Positions 1-6,590 of a stretch of DNA of 14,210 nt are shown here, piece by piece. The stretch is from CAG-390 sp045633005 (GTDB lineage: Bacteria > Bacillota > Clostridia > Oscillospirales > CAG-272), in NCBI GenBank assembly GCA_045633005.1, contig JAZQXT010000037.1:1-14210 (forward strand). The letters are read 5' to 3'. Every line of letters starts with the position of its first letter. Positions within the stretch are counted from its first letter, which is position 1. The translations under genes and the position numbers were made by a program. The notes under the pieces are model-generated. The model saw only the letters and a list, made by a program, of their open reading frames with translations, was not told where the DNA came from and ran no database searches.

Positions 1-214
1 AGCACGCGGCGAGAGTCCGAAGGGGAAAAGTCGGGTGCGAACATCAAGCGCAAAAATTCTGCGGAATTTTTGCGAGATTCGCTCGCTATGCCTCTGGTGA
101 AAACGCAAAGCGTCTTCATTTTAGCTCGGCATAGTTTCGGAATGACGCGGGAGAGTGCGCTATCCCGTTTTCAATAGGTAGCTTTTTGCTACGCAAAAAG
201 CAATTTATAAAAAC
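1..214. other. Gene-free stretch with several hairpin-forming inverted repeats
   Basis: I see no credible gene here. The stretch is dense in inverted repeats. A perfect 11-bp stem, CGCAAAAATTC with GAATTTTTGCG, lies at 49-74 around a TGCG loop. CTATGCC (86-92) pairs with GGCATAG (128-134) and encloses a second stem, TGAAAACGC (98-106) with GCGTCTTCA (110-118), with one mismatch. At 178-201 two mutually exclusive hairpins are possible: GTAGC/GCTAC, or GCTTTTTGC/GCAAAAAGC. The block resembles a non-coding dispersed repeat or structured 3' region, but I cannot assign it to a named family. The left edge of the window may cut it. Confidence 0.45.
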
Positions 215-250
215 AAAAGTGGTCAAAGCCGAGGCTTTGACCACTTTTTT
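215..250. terminator. Strong intrinsic terminator, probably ends the cysE operon
   Basis: AAAAGTGGTCAAAGCC (215-230) is perfectly complementary to 233-248, giving a 14-16 bp stem with a tiny loop and runs of T on both sides (243-250 on plus; TTTTGTTTTT after the stem on minus). It should therefore work in both directions. On the minus strand it is the first conventional terminator after the cysE stop, about 180 bases downstream. The cysE operon transcript would thus carry the whole hairpin array at 258-434 in its 3' untranslated region. Confidence 0.8.
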
Positions 251-257
251 CCTTAAC

Positions 258-434
258 ATTTCGCGTAGCGAAATATATCACTGCGCCGAAGGCGCAATAT
301 CACTCAGCCGTCGGCTGAATATCACTCGCCGCAAGGCGAATATCACTCGCCGCAAGGCGAACATCATACGCCGAAGGCGTATATCATATTTGGCGCAAGC
401 CAAATACATCATTGTGAAATCCCTTGGATTTCAC
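258..434. repeat. Array of eight mini-hairpins with variable stems and a conserved ATATCACT linker
   Basis: Eight short palindromes follow each other at centre-to-centre distances of about 21-23 bases, with 27 for the last. Stems, plus strand: ATTTCGC/GCGAAAT (258-274), GCGCC/GGCGC (283-295), CAGCC/GGCTG (305-317), CGCC/GGCG (327-338), CGCC/GGCG (348-359), ATACGCC/GGCGTAT (366-382), ATTTGGC/GCCAAAT (388-405) and GTGAAATCC/GGATTTCAC (414-434). Loops are GTA, GAA, GTC, GCAA, GCAA, GAA, GCAA and CTT. The linkers are ATATCACT or close variants (ACATCAT, ATATCAT, ACATCATT). Pairing is kept although the stem sequences differ, while the linker is kept in sequence. The last hairpin contains the cysE stop codon (431-433). 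Which strand is the functional one is not evident: the GCAA loops would be GNRA tetraloops in a plus-strand RNA, but the likely transcript is minus-strand. This is not a CRISPR array. Confidence 0.85.
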
Positions 435-1177
435 TCTTTCTTTTCGCCTTTAAGTTCAGCCACCTCGCCTAAAAGCGCAGTCACCTTCGCTTCAAGCTCC
501 GCCAGCTGTTGCGCAATCGGGTCGGGAACGTGAACGTGGTCAAGCTCATCCTCGACCTTCTCGCCGCCCTTGCGCACTACGCGCGCGGGAATACCGACTG
601 CGGTGGTGTTCGCGGGTATCTCCTTAAGAACCACCGCACCCGCGGCGATCTTGGCGTTATCGCCTATCTTAAACGGTCCAAGCACCTTCGCGCCCGTGCC
701 GACCATAACGTTGTTGCCGAGCGTGGGGTGACGCTTGCCGCTGTCCTTACCCGTACCGCCGAGCGTTACGCCCTGATATATCGTGCAATGGTCGCCGATC
801 TCGCACGTTTCACCGATAACGACACCCGAGCCGTGGTCGATAAAAAGACCGTGCCCGATGGTCGCGCCGGGGTGTATCTCAATACCCGTGAAAAATCTTG
901 CAAGCTGGCTCACCGCGCGGGCGGGGAAATATTTCTTGCCGAGATACAGCTGATGCGCTACGCGATACGCCAAAATAGCGTGAACGCCCGAATAGAGCAA
1001 CAAGATCTCCGCGTTGCTTCTTGCGGCGGGGTCGCGCTCGCGCACGGAAGCAATATCCTCCCTTATCTCGTCGGAAACGGCAATTACCACGTCAGCCGCC
1101 GTGTCAATGCCCTTTGCTATCTTCTCTGCGCCCTTTTTAGCAAGAGCGCACAGCTCGTCATACTTAAAATTAATCAT
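431..1177 (-). CDS. cysE: Serine O-acetyltransferase (CysE/EpsC type)
   Basis: This cytoplasmic enzyme transfers acetyl from acetyl-CoA to L-serine, giving O-acetylserine, the first step of cysteine synthesis. The 248-residue protein has the alpha-helical N-terminal domain (about 1-95, with RDPA at 48-51) and a left-handed beta-helix of hexapeptide repeats (about 100-200). The family motifs IDHGSGVVIGE, GVTLGGTGK and GKRHPT are present. His115 and His150 match the catalytic and serine-site histidines of the family by alignment from memory. The C-terminus (about 215-247) is an extra charged, heptad-like segment rich in Ala, Leu and Glu, probably a short coiled coil; Bacillus-type enzymes of about 217 residues lack it. 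The start is supported by AAGGAG inside the end of the upstream gene, whose stop lies 3 bases away. It is the last gene of its operon, and its stop codon sits in the final hairpin of the downstream array. Confidence 0.95.
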   Translation of the reverse strand: MINFKYDELCALAKKGAEKIAKGIDTAADVVIAVSDEIREDIASVRERDPAARSNAEILLLYSGVHAILAYRVAHQLYLGKKYFPARAVSQLARFFTGIEIHPGATIGHGLFIDHGSGVVIGETCEIGDHCTIYQGVTLGGTGKDSGKRHPTLGNNVMVGTGAKVLGPFKIGDNAKIAAGAVVLKEIPANTTAVGIPARVVRKGGEKVEDELDHVHVPDPIAQQLAELEAKVTALLGEVAELKGEKKE

Positions 1178-1180
1178 CGA

Positions 1181-1990
1181 TCAATACTCCTTGATTGCCG
1201 CAATATCATCGCGGGTAAGCTCGTACGTCTTGGTCCTGGCATCCTCGTGCCAGATGCACAGAGTACCGTACGCCTCGTCGTTATAGTTTACGTCGTCAAC
1301 GTAGTATATGTCAACGTATATGGCAACTATTCCCTCGATATCGGGAAGGGCGTTAAACACCATTCTGCGATAGGTATAGAGCGTTTTTTCGGCAGGCTTT
1401 GCCGACGTTGCCTTGATGCGCGTCGTTTGCAAAAACTCCGCCTTATCGTTGTCCGTCTTGTCGTCGGGGGTAAGATCGGTCAGCACGCGCAAGGTCACGT
1501 CGTAATATTCCCCGCCCTTTTCGGGAACAGCGGGAAGAGCGTAATCCTTTGCAAGATGCTCAAGCGTGCTGTCGTTGTACCTGAAAACTATCTGCGCCTG
1601 ATGCGCCGTGGGGAAAATAAGCGAGCTTGTAACGCCGAAATATCCGTAGTTTCCGGGGTCTATTACGTTGTGATTTTCGTCGTAGGTCGCCCTTTCGTCG
1701 GTTATATCGTTGTGGTCGGGCTGGTAGAGCGCAAAACCGTCAAGAGCACCGCTCTGCTCTGCCATCGCGTATGCGTCGGCAAGCGCCTCGTTCCCTACTA
1801 TGACCTGCATATCCGACGGGTCGCTCGAGGAAAATATACGCCAAAGAACGAGCACGTTTATAAGCAAGATCACCCCGAAAAACGAAAACTTCAATACCTT
1901 TCCGAGTATTCGCAACGGCAGAGGGTACGGGGGCGCTTCGTAAGACTCCTCTAAATACCCCTCGTCCTCATCCTTGAAAAAATCAGCCAT
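1181..1990 (-). CDS. Membrane-anchored protein of unknown function
   Basis: I do not recognise this 269-residue protein. It has an acidic N-terminal tail (MADFFKDEDEGYLEESYE), one hydrophobic helix at about 32-51, then a roughly 215-residue soluble domain rich in Asp, Tyr and Thr. No lipobox or signal-peptidase site is evident, so I infer a single-pass protein with a short cytoplasmic tail and an outside domain. No catalytic motif is visible. It starts 9 bases after the EIIC gene and ends 3 bases before cysE, with AAGGAG before its ATG, so it is translated as part of this operon. It could be an accessory factor for the permease, but nothing in the sequence proves that. Confidence 0.85.
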   Translation of the reverse strand: MADFFKDEDEGYLEESYEAPPYPLPLRILGKVLKFSFFGVILLINVLVLWRIFSSSDPSDMQVIVGNEALADAYAMAEQSGALDGFALYQPDHNDITDERATYDENHNVIDPGNYGYFGVTSSLIFPTAHQAQIVFRYNDSTLEHLAKDYALPAVPEKGGEYYDVTLRVLTDLTPDDKTDNDKAEFLQTTRIKATSAKPAEKTLYTYRRMVFNALPDIEGIVAIYVDIYYVDDVNYNDEAYGTLCIWHEDARTKTYELTRDDIAAIKEY

Positions 1991-1999
1991 TTTTACTCC

Positions 2000-3115
2000 T
2001 TAATCGGCGAGCTTCATGTCGCCGTCCTTGATCCATCCTATCTTGCGGAAAATTTCGTTAAATACGACGGACAAAACCGCGGGAAGCACGATGCAAACGA
2101 GCACGAGTCCAACCCAAGAGGTCGCGTTCATCTCGGTACCGTCGATAACGCCGATAGGTCCGACCATTCCGCAAGTACCCATGCCCGCGGCAACGCCCGA
2201 GCATTTGAGCTTAAATACCATAGTGGATATGGGGCCCGTGATAGCCGCGGCAAGCGTGGGAGCAAGCCAGATTATCGGCTTTTTCACGATATTGCCCATC
2301 TGCAGCATCGACGTGCCGAGTCCCTGCGACACGACGCCGCCCCACTTGTTATCGCGGAAGCTGGCGGCGGCAAAGCCCACCATCTGCGCGCAACAGCCCG
2401 CAACTGCGGCACCGCCCGCGAGCAAAAAGCCCTCGTCAGTTCCGTTCTGCACCGCAACTGCAAGCGCCGAGCCCGAAAATATCATAGCGCAGATAGCCGC
2501 GCTGGAAATGGGAAGCGTGAGTATAACGCCCACGACCACGGAAACCACAACGCCCATAAGCAGGGGCTGGAAGGTGGTAGCGGTCGCAATAAATACGCCG
2601 AGATAGTACATAACGTACGAAACGAGCGGACAAAGCAGCCACGATGCGCCAAAGCCCGCAAGAAGAACGACCACGGGCGTTACGAGAATGTCCACCTTCG
2701 TCTTTTTGGAAACAAGTCTGCCTATCTCACACGCAATGATAACGGCAAAGAACGCGCCCGCAGGGCCAGCGGAATAGAATATATTTCCCTCGCCCGCGTT
2801 AGCGGTAGCCGCCCACTTGAAGATGCCGCCGTCCGAGGTTATGACAGCTCCCATAGCGTTTGACATTGCGCCAACGCCCGCCGCCGAGAAGATGACGAGG
2901 GGGTCAGCACCGAGCCTGTGCGCGATAGCCACGCCGATAGCCATACCCGTTGCCGCCTTTGCGTAGGTGGCAATAGTGCCGAGGAATTCAAGCCCCGTGT
3001 ACTTTCCGACGGTGTCAAATATCGTTCCGATAAGGAGCGACGCGAAAAGTCCGAGCGCCATTGCGCCCATAGCGTCAATAAAATAGCGTTTGAGGTACTT
3101 TTTAAGCGTTTTCAT
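2000..3115 (-). CDS. PTS EIIC-like sugar permease (PfoR/PTS_EIIC_2 type), without EIIA or EIIB
   Basis: This is a 371-residue polytopic membrane protein with about eight to ten hydrophobic helices. It matches what I know of the PTS_EIIC_2 family, which includes the Clostridium perfringens PfoR protein. Typical features are the QGLGTSMLQMGNIVKKP segment (264-280) and the glycine-rich GVAAGMGTCGMVGPIG near 307-322. True PTS permeases need EIIA and EIIB phosphotransfer domains, and none is fused here or encoded in the window. The gene starts 1 base after the stop of the FGGY kinase, implying coupled translation. A permease importing unphosphorylated sugar for that kinase is my inference. A regulatory role like that proposed for PfoR is the alternative. 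Substrate unknown. Confidence 0.85.
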   Translation of the reverse strand: MKTLKKYLKRYFIDAMGAMALGLFASLLIGTIFDTVGKYTGLEFLGTIATYAKAATGMAIGVAIAHRLGADPLVIFSAAGVGAMSNAMGAVITSDGGIFKWAATANAGEGNIFYSAGPAGAFFAVIIACEIGRLVSKKTKVDILVTPVVVLLAGFGASWLLCPLVSYVMYYLGVFIATATTFQPLLMGVVVSVVVGVILTLPISSAAICAMIFSGSALAVAVQNGTDEGFLLAGGAAVAGCCAQMVGFAAASFRDNKWGGVVSQGLGTSMLQMGNIVKKPIIWLAPTLAAAITGPISTMVFKLKCSGVAAGMGTCGMVGPIGVIDGTEMNATSWVGLVLVCIVLPAVLSVVFNEIFRKIGWIKDGDMKLAD

Positions 3116-3116
3116 T

Positions 3117-4787
3117 TTAACTCTCCTTTACTTCTGCCGCAAGAGCACGCAGACGCTTCATAACGTTATTTTCTCCCCTGCCGAAATAATCGTGCAAAGT
3201 AAGATATTCAGCGTAGAGCCTATCGTATATCGCGCTGTTTTCCTCGTTCGGCTCGTAGGTGCGGCAGACCTTGCTTGCAAGCGCGTCCGACGCCGCGTAA
3301 ATATCGGGGTACACGCCCGCCGCCACCGAGGAATAGATCGCACTCGCGAGCGAGGGCAGATTTGCAGAGGACACGACCTCGATGCGCATACGGAGAACGT
3401 CCGCGTATATCTGCATCATAAACGGGTCCTTGCGCGCCATTCCGCCCGCCGCAACGAGCGACTCGGAGCGAATACCGTGCTTTTCAAAATTTTCAAATAT
3501 CACGCGCGTCGCAAACGCGGTAGCCTCGACAAGTGCGCGAAGCACGTCGTGGGGGCGCGTGCGCAGATTCATTCCGAGCAGCACGCCCGAAAGATCGCTG
3601 TCGTTGAGTATGTTTCTGTTGCCGTTCCACCAGTCAAGCGCGATAAGTCCCGACTCACCGGGGCGCTTTTGCGCCGCCTCGGATATCATATACGCAATCG
3701 GGGAAATGTCCGCCGCGTGCGCCGCCTCGGCGATCTCGGCGGTGGTGAAATTGTTAGCAAACCACGCAAAATGGTCGCCCGCACAGCAAAGCCCCGCCTC
3801 GTGTCCGTAGAGCGAGGGCGCAACGCCGTCAAGCGCGCTTCCGCAAATGCCCGAAACGGCAATATCTTCTTCGGAAAGGAAGTAATAACAGTTCGACGTG
3901 CCGAAGATTCCAACGGTCTTGCCTGGGCGAAGCACGCCCATAGCGGGGGCGGCAACGTGCGCGTCGGGCATAGCGACCGACACGGCAGCACCCTCGGGAA
4001 GTCCGAAATTCTCGGCGGCGGCGCGAGTCACTCTGCCCGCAAGCGAGCCCGCCTTGAGAAGCGGTGCGGAGAGCTTATCCCTTGCGGCATAGCGAAGCCG
4101 CTCGTCAAGCGCGGCAAGGAAGTCCTCGGAGGGATATCCGTCCGCCTCGCTGTACTGCGCCTTGTACGCGGCGGTAACGTAACTGCGCACCTGCTGACCG
4201 ACGAGGTGGGAAACGATGAAATCGCCCGCCTCGACCACGGAATCGCAAGCCTCGTAAACGTCGGGAGCGCAATCAAGAAGCTCCCAAAGCTTCGGCAAGG
4301 TAAACTCACTTGAAATCTTGCCGCCCATCCGCGCTATCCACGGCTCGCCGCGCTGTGTGGCAAGCTCGGTTATGCGGTCGGCGTAGGGCTGTGCCGCGTG
4401 ATGCTTCCAAAGCTTGACGTAGGCGTGCTTTTCCTTTGCGAATTTAGGGTCAAAGCAAAGCGGAAGTCCGTTTTCGTAAACGGGGATGAGAGTGGAGCAG
4501 GTGAAATCCACGCCCACGCTCACAACGTCCGCCTTGTCGACGCCCGCCTGCGCGATAACCTCGGGCACGACCTGCGAGAGCGCGTAAAGGTAGTCCTCGG
4601 GGTCTTGGAGCGCGTAGTCGGCGGGAAGCGACTCGCCGCTTGCGCTGAGCGTCTTGTCCATAACGCCGTGCGGATAATCGCAAACGGCGCAGGCAAGCTC
4701 CGCGCCCGCATCCTCGCCAACGAGTGAGACGAGAAGCGCACGGCACGAAAGCGTGCCGAAATCTATTCCAATAGCGTATTTTTTCAT
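3117..4787 (-). CDS. araB: Ribulokinase-like FGGY-family carbohydrate kinase
   Basis: This cytoplasmic ATP-dependent sugar kinase has 556 residues, the usual size for AraB ribulokinase, which makes L-ribulose 5-phosphate in arabinose catabolism. The N-terminal phosphate motif IGIDFGTLSCRALLV (6-20) has the DFGTLS form seen in AraB. DFTCSTLIPV (94-103) and HAYVKLWKHHAAQP (121-134) are also AraB-like. The catalytic Asp is probably Asp275 in MPDAHVAAPAMGV, followed by IFGTSNCYYFLSEE. The C-terminal adenosine motif GGMARKDPFMMQIYADVL covers 448-465. The start has GAGGA 9 bases upstream and lies about 24 bases from the predicted transcription start. No araA, araD or araR is in the window, so the true substrate (L-ribulose or another ketopentose or ketose) is open. 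Confidence 0.9.
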   Translation of the reverse strand: MKKYAIGIDFGTLSCRALLVSLVGEDAGAELACAVCDYPHGVMDKTLSASGESLPADYALQDPEDYLYALSQVVPEVIAQAGVDKADVVSVGVDFTCSTLIPVYENGLPLCFDPKFAKEKHAYVKLWKHHAAQPYADRITELATQRGEPWIARMGGKISSEFTLPKLWELLDCAPDVYEACDSVVEAGDFIVSHLVGQQVRSYVTAAYKAQYSEADGYPSEDFLAALDERLRYAARDKLSAPLLKAGSLAGRVTRAAAENFGLPEGAAVSVAMPDAHVAAPAMGVLRPGKTVGIFGTSNCYYFLSEEDIAVSGICGSALDGVAPSLYGHEAGLCCAGDHFAWFANNFTTAEIAEAAHAADISPIAYMISEAAQKRPGESGLIALDWWNGNRNILNDSDLSGVLLGMNLRTRPHDVLRALVEATAFATRVIFENFEKHGIRSESLVAAGGMARKDPFMMQIYADVLRMRIEVVSSANLPSLASAIYSSVAAGVYPDIYAASDALASKVCRTYEPNEENSAIYDRLYAEYLTLHDYFGRGENNVMKRLRALAAEVKES

Positions 4788-4798
4788 ATTTTTTCCTC

Positions 4799-4818
4799 AA
4801 ATTAGAGATAATTAATTT
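4799..4818 (-). promoter_or_regulatory. Possible operator over the start of transcription of the kinase operon
   Basis: AAATTA and TAATTT form a 6-bp inverted repeat with an 8-base spacer, immediately downstream of the -10 box and overlapping the likely transcription start. The position suits a repressor. The arms are pure A/T in an A/T-rich stretch, so chance is a real alternative. Confidence 0.25.
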
Positions 4819-4847
4819 ATTATATACTATTTTTTCGAATTTGTCAA
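4819..4847 (-). promoter_or_regulatory. Consensus sigma-A promoter for the araB-EIIC-cysE operon
   Basis: On the minus strand, TTGACA (4842-4847) is followed after 17 bases by TATAAT (4819-4824). Both boxes match the housekeeping consensus exactly and the spacing is optimal. The predicted leader to the kinase ATG at 4787 is only about 24 nt, too short for a riboswitch or attenuator. Confidence 0.85.
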
Positions 4848-4861
4848 ATATTTAAGAGATT

Positions 4862-5040
4862 TTCTTCCCGCGCACTCCATTTTCTTCCCAAACGCGCCAT
4901 TTTCTGCCTGAATATGCCACTTTCTCGCCACTCTCATACAATTCGCTACACCCCCGCGCACTCCGCGCCACTCTCGTACATTTCACGACATTCTCATACA
5001 TTTCGTTCCAAACCTCACCATTTTCATCCCAAACGCGCCC
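4862..5040. repeat. Degenerate tandem repeat of about 20 bp, C-rich and G-poor on the plus strand
   Basis: This gene-free stretch is made of diverged units of about 20 bp. CATTTTCTTCCCAAACGCGC (4878-4897) nearly recurs as CATTTTCATCCCAAACGCGC at its far end, ending at 5038. Between them are CATTTTCTGCCTGAATATGC and a second subtype: CTCATACAATTCGCTACA, CTCGTACATTTCACGACA and CTCATACATTTCGTTCCA. Counted by eye, the plus strand has about four times as many C as G. I see no open frame with a ribosome binding site that explains it. It lies between two divergent promoters. Confidence 0.6.
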
Positions 5041-5057
5041 ACAGGGCGAATATCACT
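5036..5057. repeat. Solitary copy of the mini-hairpin plus ATATCACT element
   Basis: CGCCC (5036-5040), loop ACA, GGGCG (5044-5048), then AATATCACT (5049-5057). The architecture and linker are those of the eight-hairpin array at 258-434, but the stem sequence is new. It sits about 60 bases upstream of the -35 box of the plus-strand operon, which shows that the element is dispersed and not confined to one array. Confidence 0.7.
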
Positions 5058-5115
5058 GAAAACGCTTCGATCGGCAACGAAAAATCACAAACAATCTCTA
5101 ACTCGAATATTTTTA

Positions 5116-5144
5116 TTGACTGCGGCGGCAAAATGTGATAATAT
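5116..5144 (+). promoter_or_regulatory. Likely promoter of the 5173-7862 operon
   Basis: TTGACT (5116-5121) is one base off the -35 consensus. The -10 is either GATAAT (5137-5142, 15-base spacer) or TAATAT (5139-5144, 17-base spacer). Transcription would begin around 5150, about 20 bases before the ATG at 5173. This also argues against the in-frame ATG at 5116 being used, since it lies inside the promoter. Confidence 0.65.
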
Positions 5145-5172
5145 AAATGTATATTATTTTTGTGAGGTCAAA

Positions 5173-5664
5173 ATGTATTCATACCGTCCGCCGCAGGGCA
5201 ACGCCGCAACGAAGGCGCTGACCTTCTCCGCGCTCATTATCGCCCTTCTGCTTTTCATGTCGCGTGCCACGTCGCTCCCGTACGCGGGTGCGCTCCAAAT
5301 GCTCGCCCTCGTTTTCGCCATGGGCGGAATCATGCTTTGCACGCGCTATCTTATGACGGGATACGTTTACACGCTTGAGCAAAACGGCACGGGCGTTGAC
5401 CTTATCATCGTTGAGGAAAAGGGCAAGGCGCGCCGCACCGTTTGCCGCCTCAGCGTAAACGGCGCGACTCTTACGCGCGACACAAAGCTCCCCGAAGGCG
5501 AAAAAAAGCGCCGCGCGTACAACTACTGCCCCTCGGCATTTGACAAAAACGCACGGTGGTTCATCTCGCCCGAATCCGAGAGCGAGGCGGTAAAGATATC
5601 CGTCTGCGACGAGCTTGTGCTTGCGCTCTTCTCCGCGGGCGCGCACTACATTGACGAGGAATAA
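5173..5664 (+). CDS. Small two-helix membrane protein of unknown function
   Basis: I do not recognise a family for this 163-residue protein. It has two hydrophobic helices (about 14-30 and 37-63) followed by a roughly 95-residue cytoplasmic-looking domain with alternating beta-type stretches (VYTLEQNGTGVDLIIVEEKG and following). This resembles small bacterial proteins with a PH-like membrane-proximal domain, but that is only a guess. I chose the ATG at 5173, not the in-frame ATG at 5116: GTGAGG lies 8-10 bases before it and the upstream ATG overlaps the promoter. Its stop is 2 bases before the next gene, so it is the first gene of a four-gene operon. Confidence 0.8.
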   Translation: MYSYRPPQGNAATKALTFSALIIALLLFMSRATSLPYAGALQMLALVFAMGGIMLCTRYLMTGYVYTLEQNGTGVDLIIVEEKGKARRTVCRLSVNGATLTRDTKLPEGEKKRRAYNYCPSAFDKNARWFISPESESEAVKISVCDELVLALFSAGAHYIDEE

Positions 5665-5666
5665 AT

Positions 5667-6590
5667 ATGGAAGAAAATAAAAACAGCGAGCCACAGCGTC
5701 GGCTTACAAGCGCGGAGCGCCGCGCACTCTACCAACAGCGCGCCGACGAAAAAAGCGCCTCCGAGGCGGTGCGCAAAAATAAAAGGAAGATAATCGTCGC
5801 CGCCGTCGCGCTATGCGCCGCCGCCATCATCATAACGGGTGCTGTGCTTTTGACGCTTTATATCAAAAACACCGTCATTCCGTCGAACAAATACGAGGAT
5901 GCTTCCGCTCTTTTTGACGCGGGCGAATACCAAAAGGCATACGACCTCTTTAGTGAGCTTGGCGACTTTTCCGACGCGCGCGAGCGCGCCGCGCTCTGTG
6001 CGCTGAAATACGCGCAAGCCCTCGCGGGCAAGGATGACGTTATCACGGCGACGGCACAAACTGCGCCGTGGTTCACACTTGACAAGGAAAAAACGGGCGC
6101 TATACGCTTTGACCACGAGCTTTATCGCGGCACGGACGCGCTCGTCATCCCCGACGTTTTCGACGGCGTGCTGGTAACCGCACTTGCGCCGAAGGCGTTC
6201 AACGGCGCGGATTTTCTGCGCTCGGTGACGCTTCCCGCCTCGGTCACGCTCATTGACGAGCGTGCGTTTTCGGGCTGTACCGCGCTTGAGGAAATAAACC
6301 TTTCCGCAAAGCTTGAGCGCATAGCTCAAAACGCATTTTTCGGCTGTAAAAAGCTTGCCGCCATATCTATTCCCAACGGCTGTACCGTTATCGAGCCGCG
6401 CACGTTCAACAACTGCTCCGCGCTTGAGAGCGTTACCTTGCCGTCCACGCTCACCGAAATCGGCATCTACGCATTTTCCAACTGCGATGCAATAAAGACC
6501 GTCAATTTCGACGGCACGCGAGAAAGACTTCTTGAGATATGCTCACCTGAGGGAAACGAATCACTATTAAAGGAAGGTAATCAAAAATGA
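5667..6590 (+). CDS. Membrane-anchored leucine-rich-repeat protein (BspA type) with a TPR-like segment
   Basis: The 307-residue protein has four parts: a basic cytoplasmic N-terminus (1-41), one transmembrane helix (about 42-67), a TPR-like helical pair around 76-108 (DAGEYQKAYDLFSELGDFSDA), and five consecutive 23-residue leucine-rich repeats of the LRR_5/BspA kind at 170-192, 193-215, 216-238, 239-261 and 262-284. The repeats follow the pattern of an AF.GC...L..I.LP core, for example DERAFSGCTALEEINL. There is no cleavable signal peptide or sortase motif. It is probably anchored with its repeats outside the cell, possibly for protein binding, but the ligand is unknown. GAGGA precedes the ATG. 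The gene overlaps the ECF gene by ATGA at 6587-6590, implying coupled translation. Confidence 0.88.
   Translation: MEENKNSEPQRRLTSAERRALYQQRADEKSASEAVRKNKRKIIVAAVALCAAAIIITGAVLLTLYIKNTVIPSNKYEDASALFDAGEYQKAYDLFSELGDFSDARERAALCALKYAQALAGKDDVITATAQTAPWFTLDKEKTGAIRFDHELYRGTDALVIPDVFDGVLVTALAPKAFNGADFLRSVTLPASVTLIDERAFSGCTALEEINLSAKLERIAQNAFFGCKKLAAISIPNGCTVIEPRTFNNCSALESVTLPSTLTEIGIYAFSNCDAIKTVNFDGTRERLLEICSPEGNESLLKEGNQK

Noticed and set aside
258..434. CRISPR array
   Set aside because: The constant part is only about 8 bases, the variable parts are perfect palindromes of 12-21 bases, and there are no cas genes. The pattern is hairpins with linkers.
186..533. A 115-residue open frame through the hairpin array on the plus strand
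   Set aside because: Its low-complexity Arg/Ile repeat protein is a translation of the hairpin units, it runs antisense into cysE and it has no ribosome binding site.
509..1954. Long open frame of 481 codons opposite cysE and the unknown membrane protein
   Set aside because: It lies antisense to clearly real genes. Long opposite-strand frames are expected with GC-rich codon use, and the product has no recognisable motif.
3090..4313. 407-codon frame opposite the sugar kinase
   Set aside because: It is a shadow of the kinase gene, whose motifs are unambiguous. Its product is very Arg/Val/His-rich with no domain.
4788..4860. Riboswitch or attenuator ahead of the kinase operon
   Set aside because: The predicted leader is only about 24 nt between the transcription start and the ATG, which is too short.
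5116..5172. Upstream in-frame ATG as start of the small membrane protein
   Set aside because: It overlaps the -35 and -10 boxes and has no ribosome binding site. The ATG at 5173 has GTGAGG upstream.
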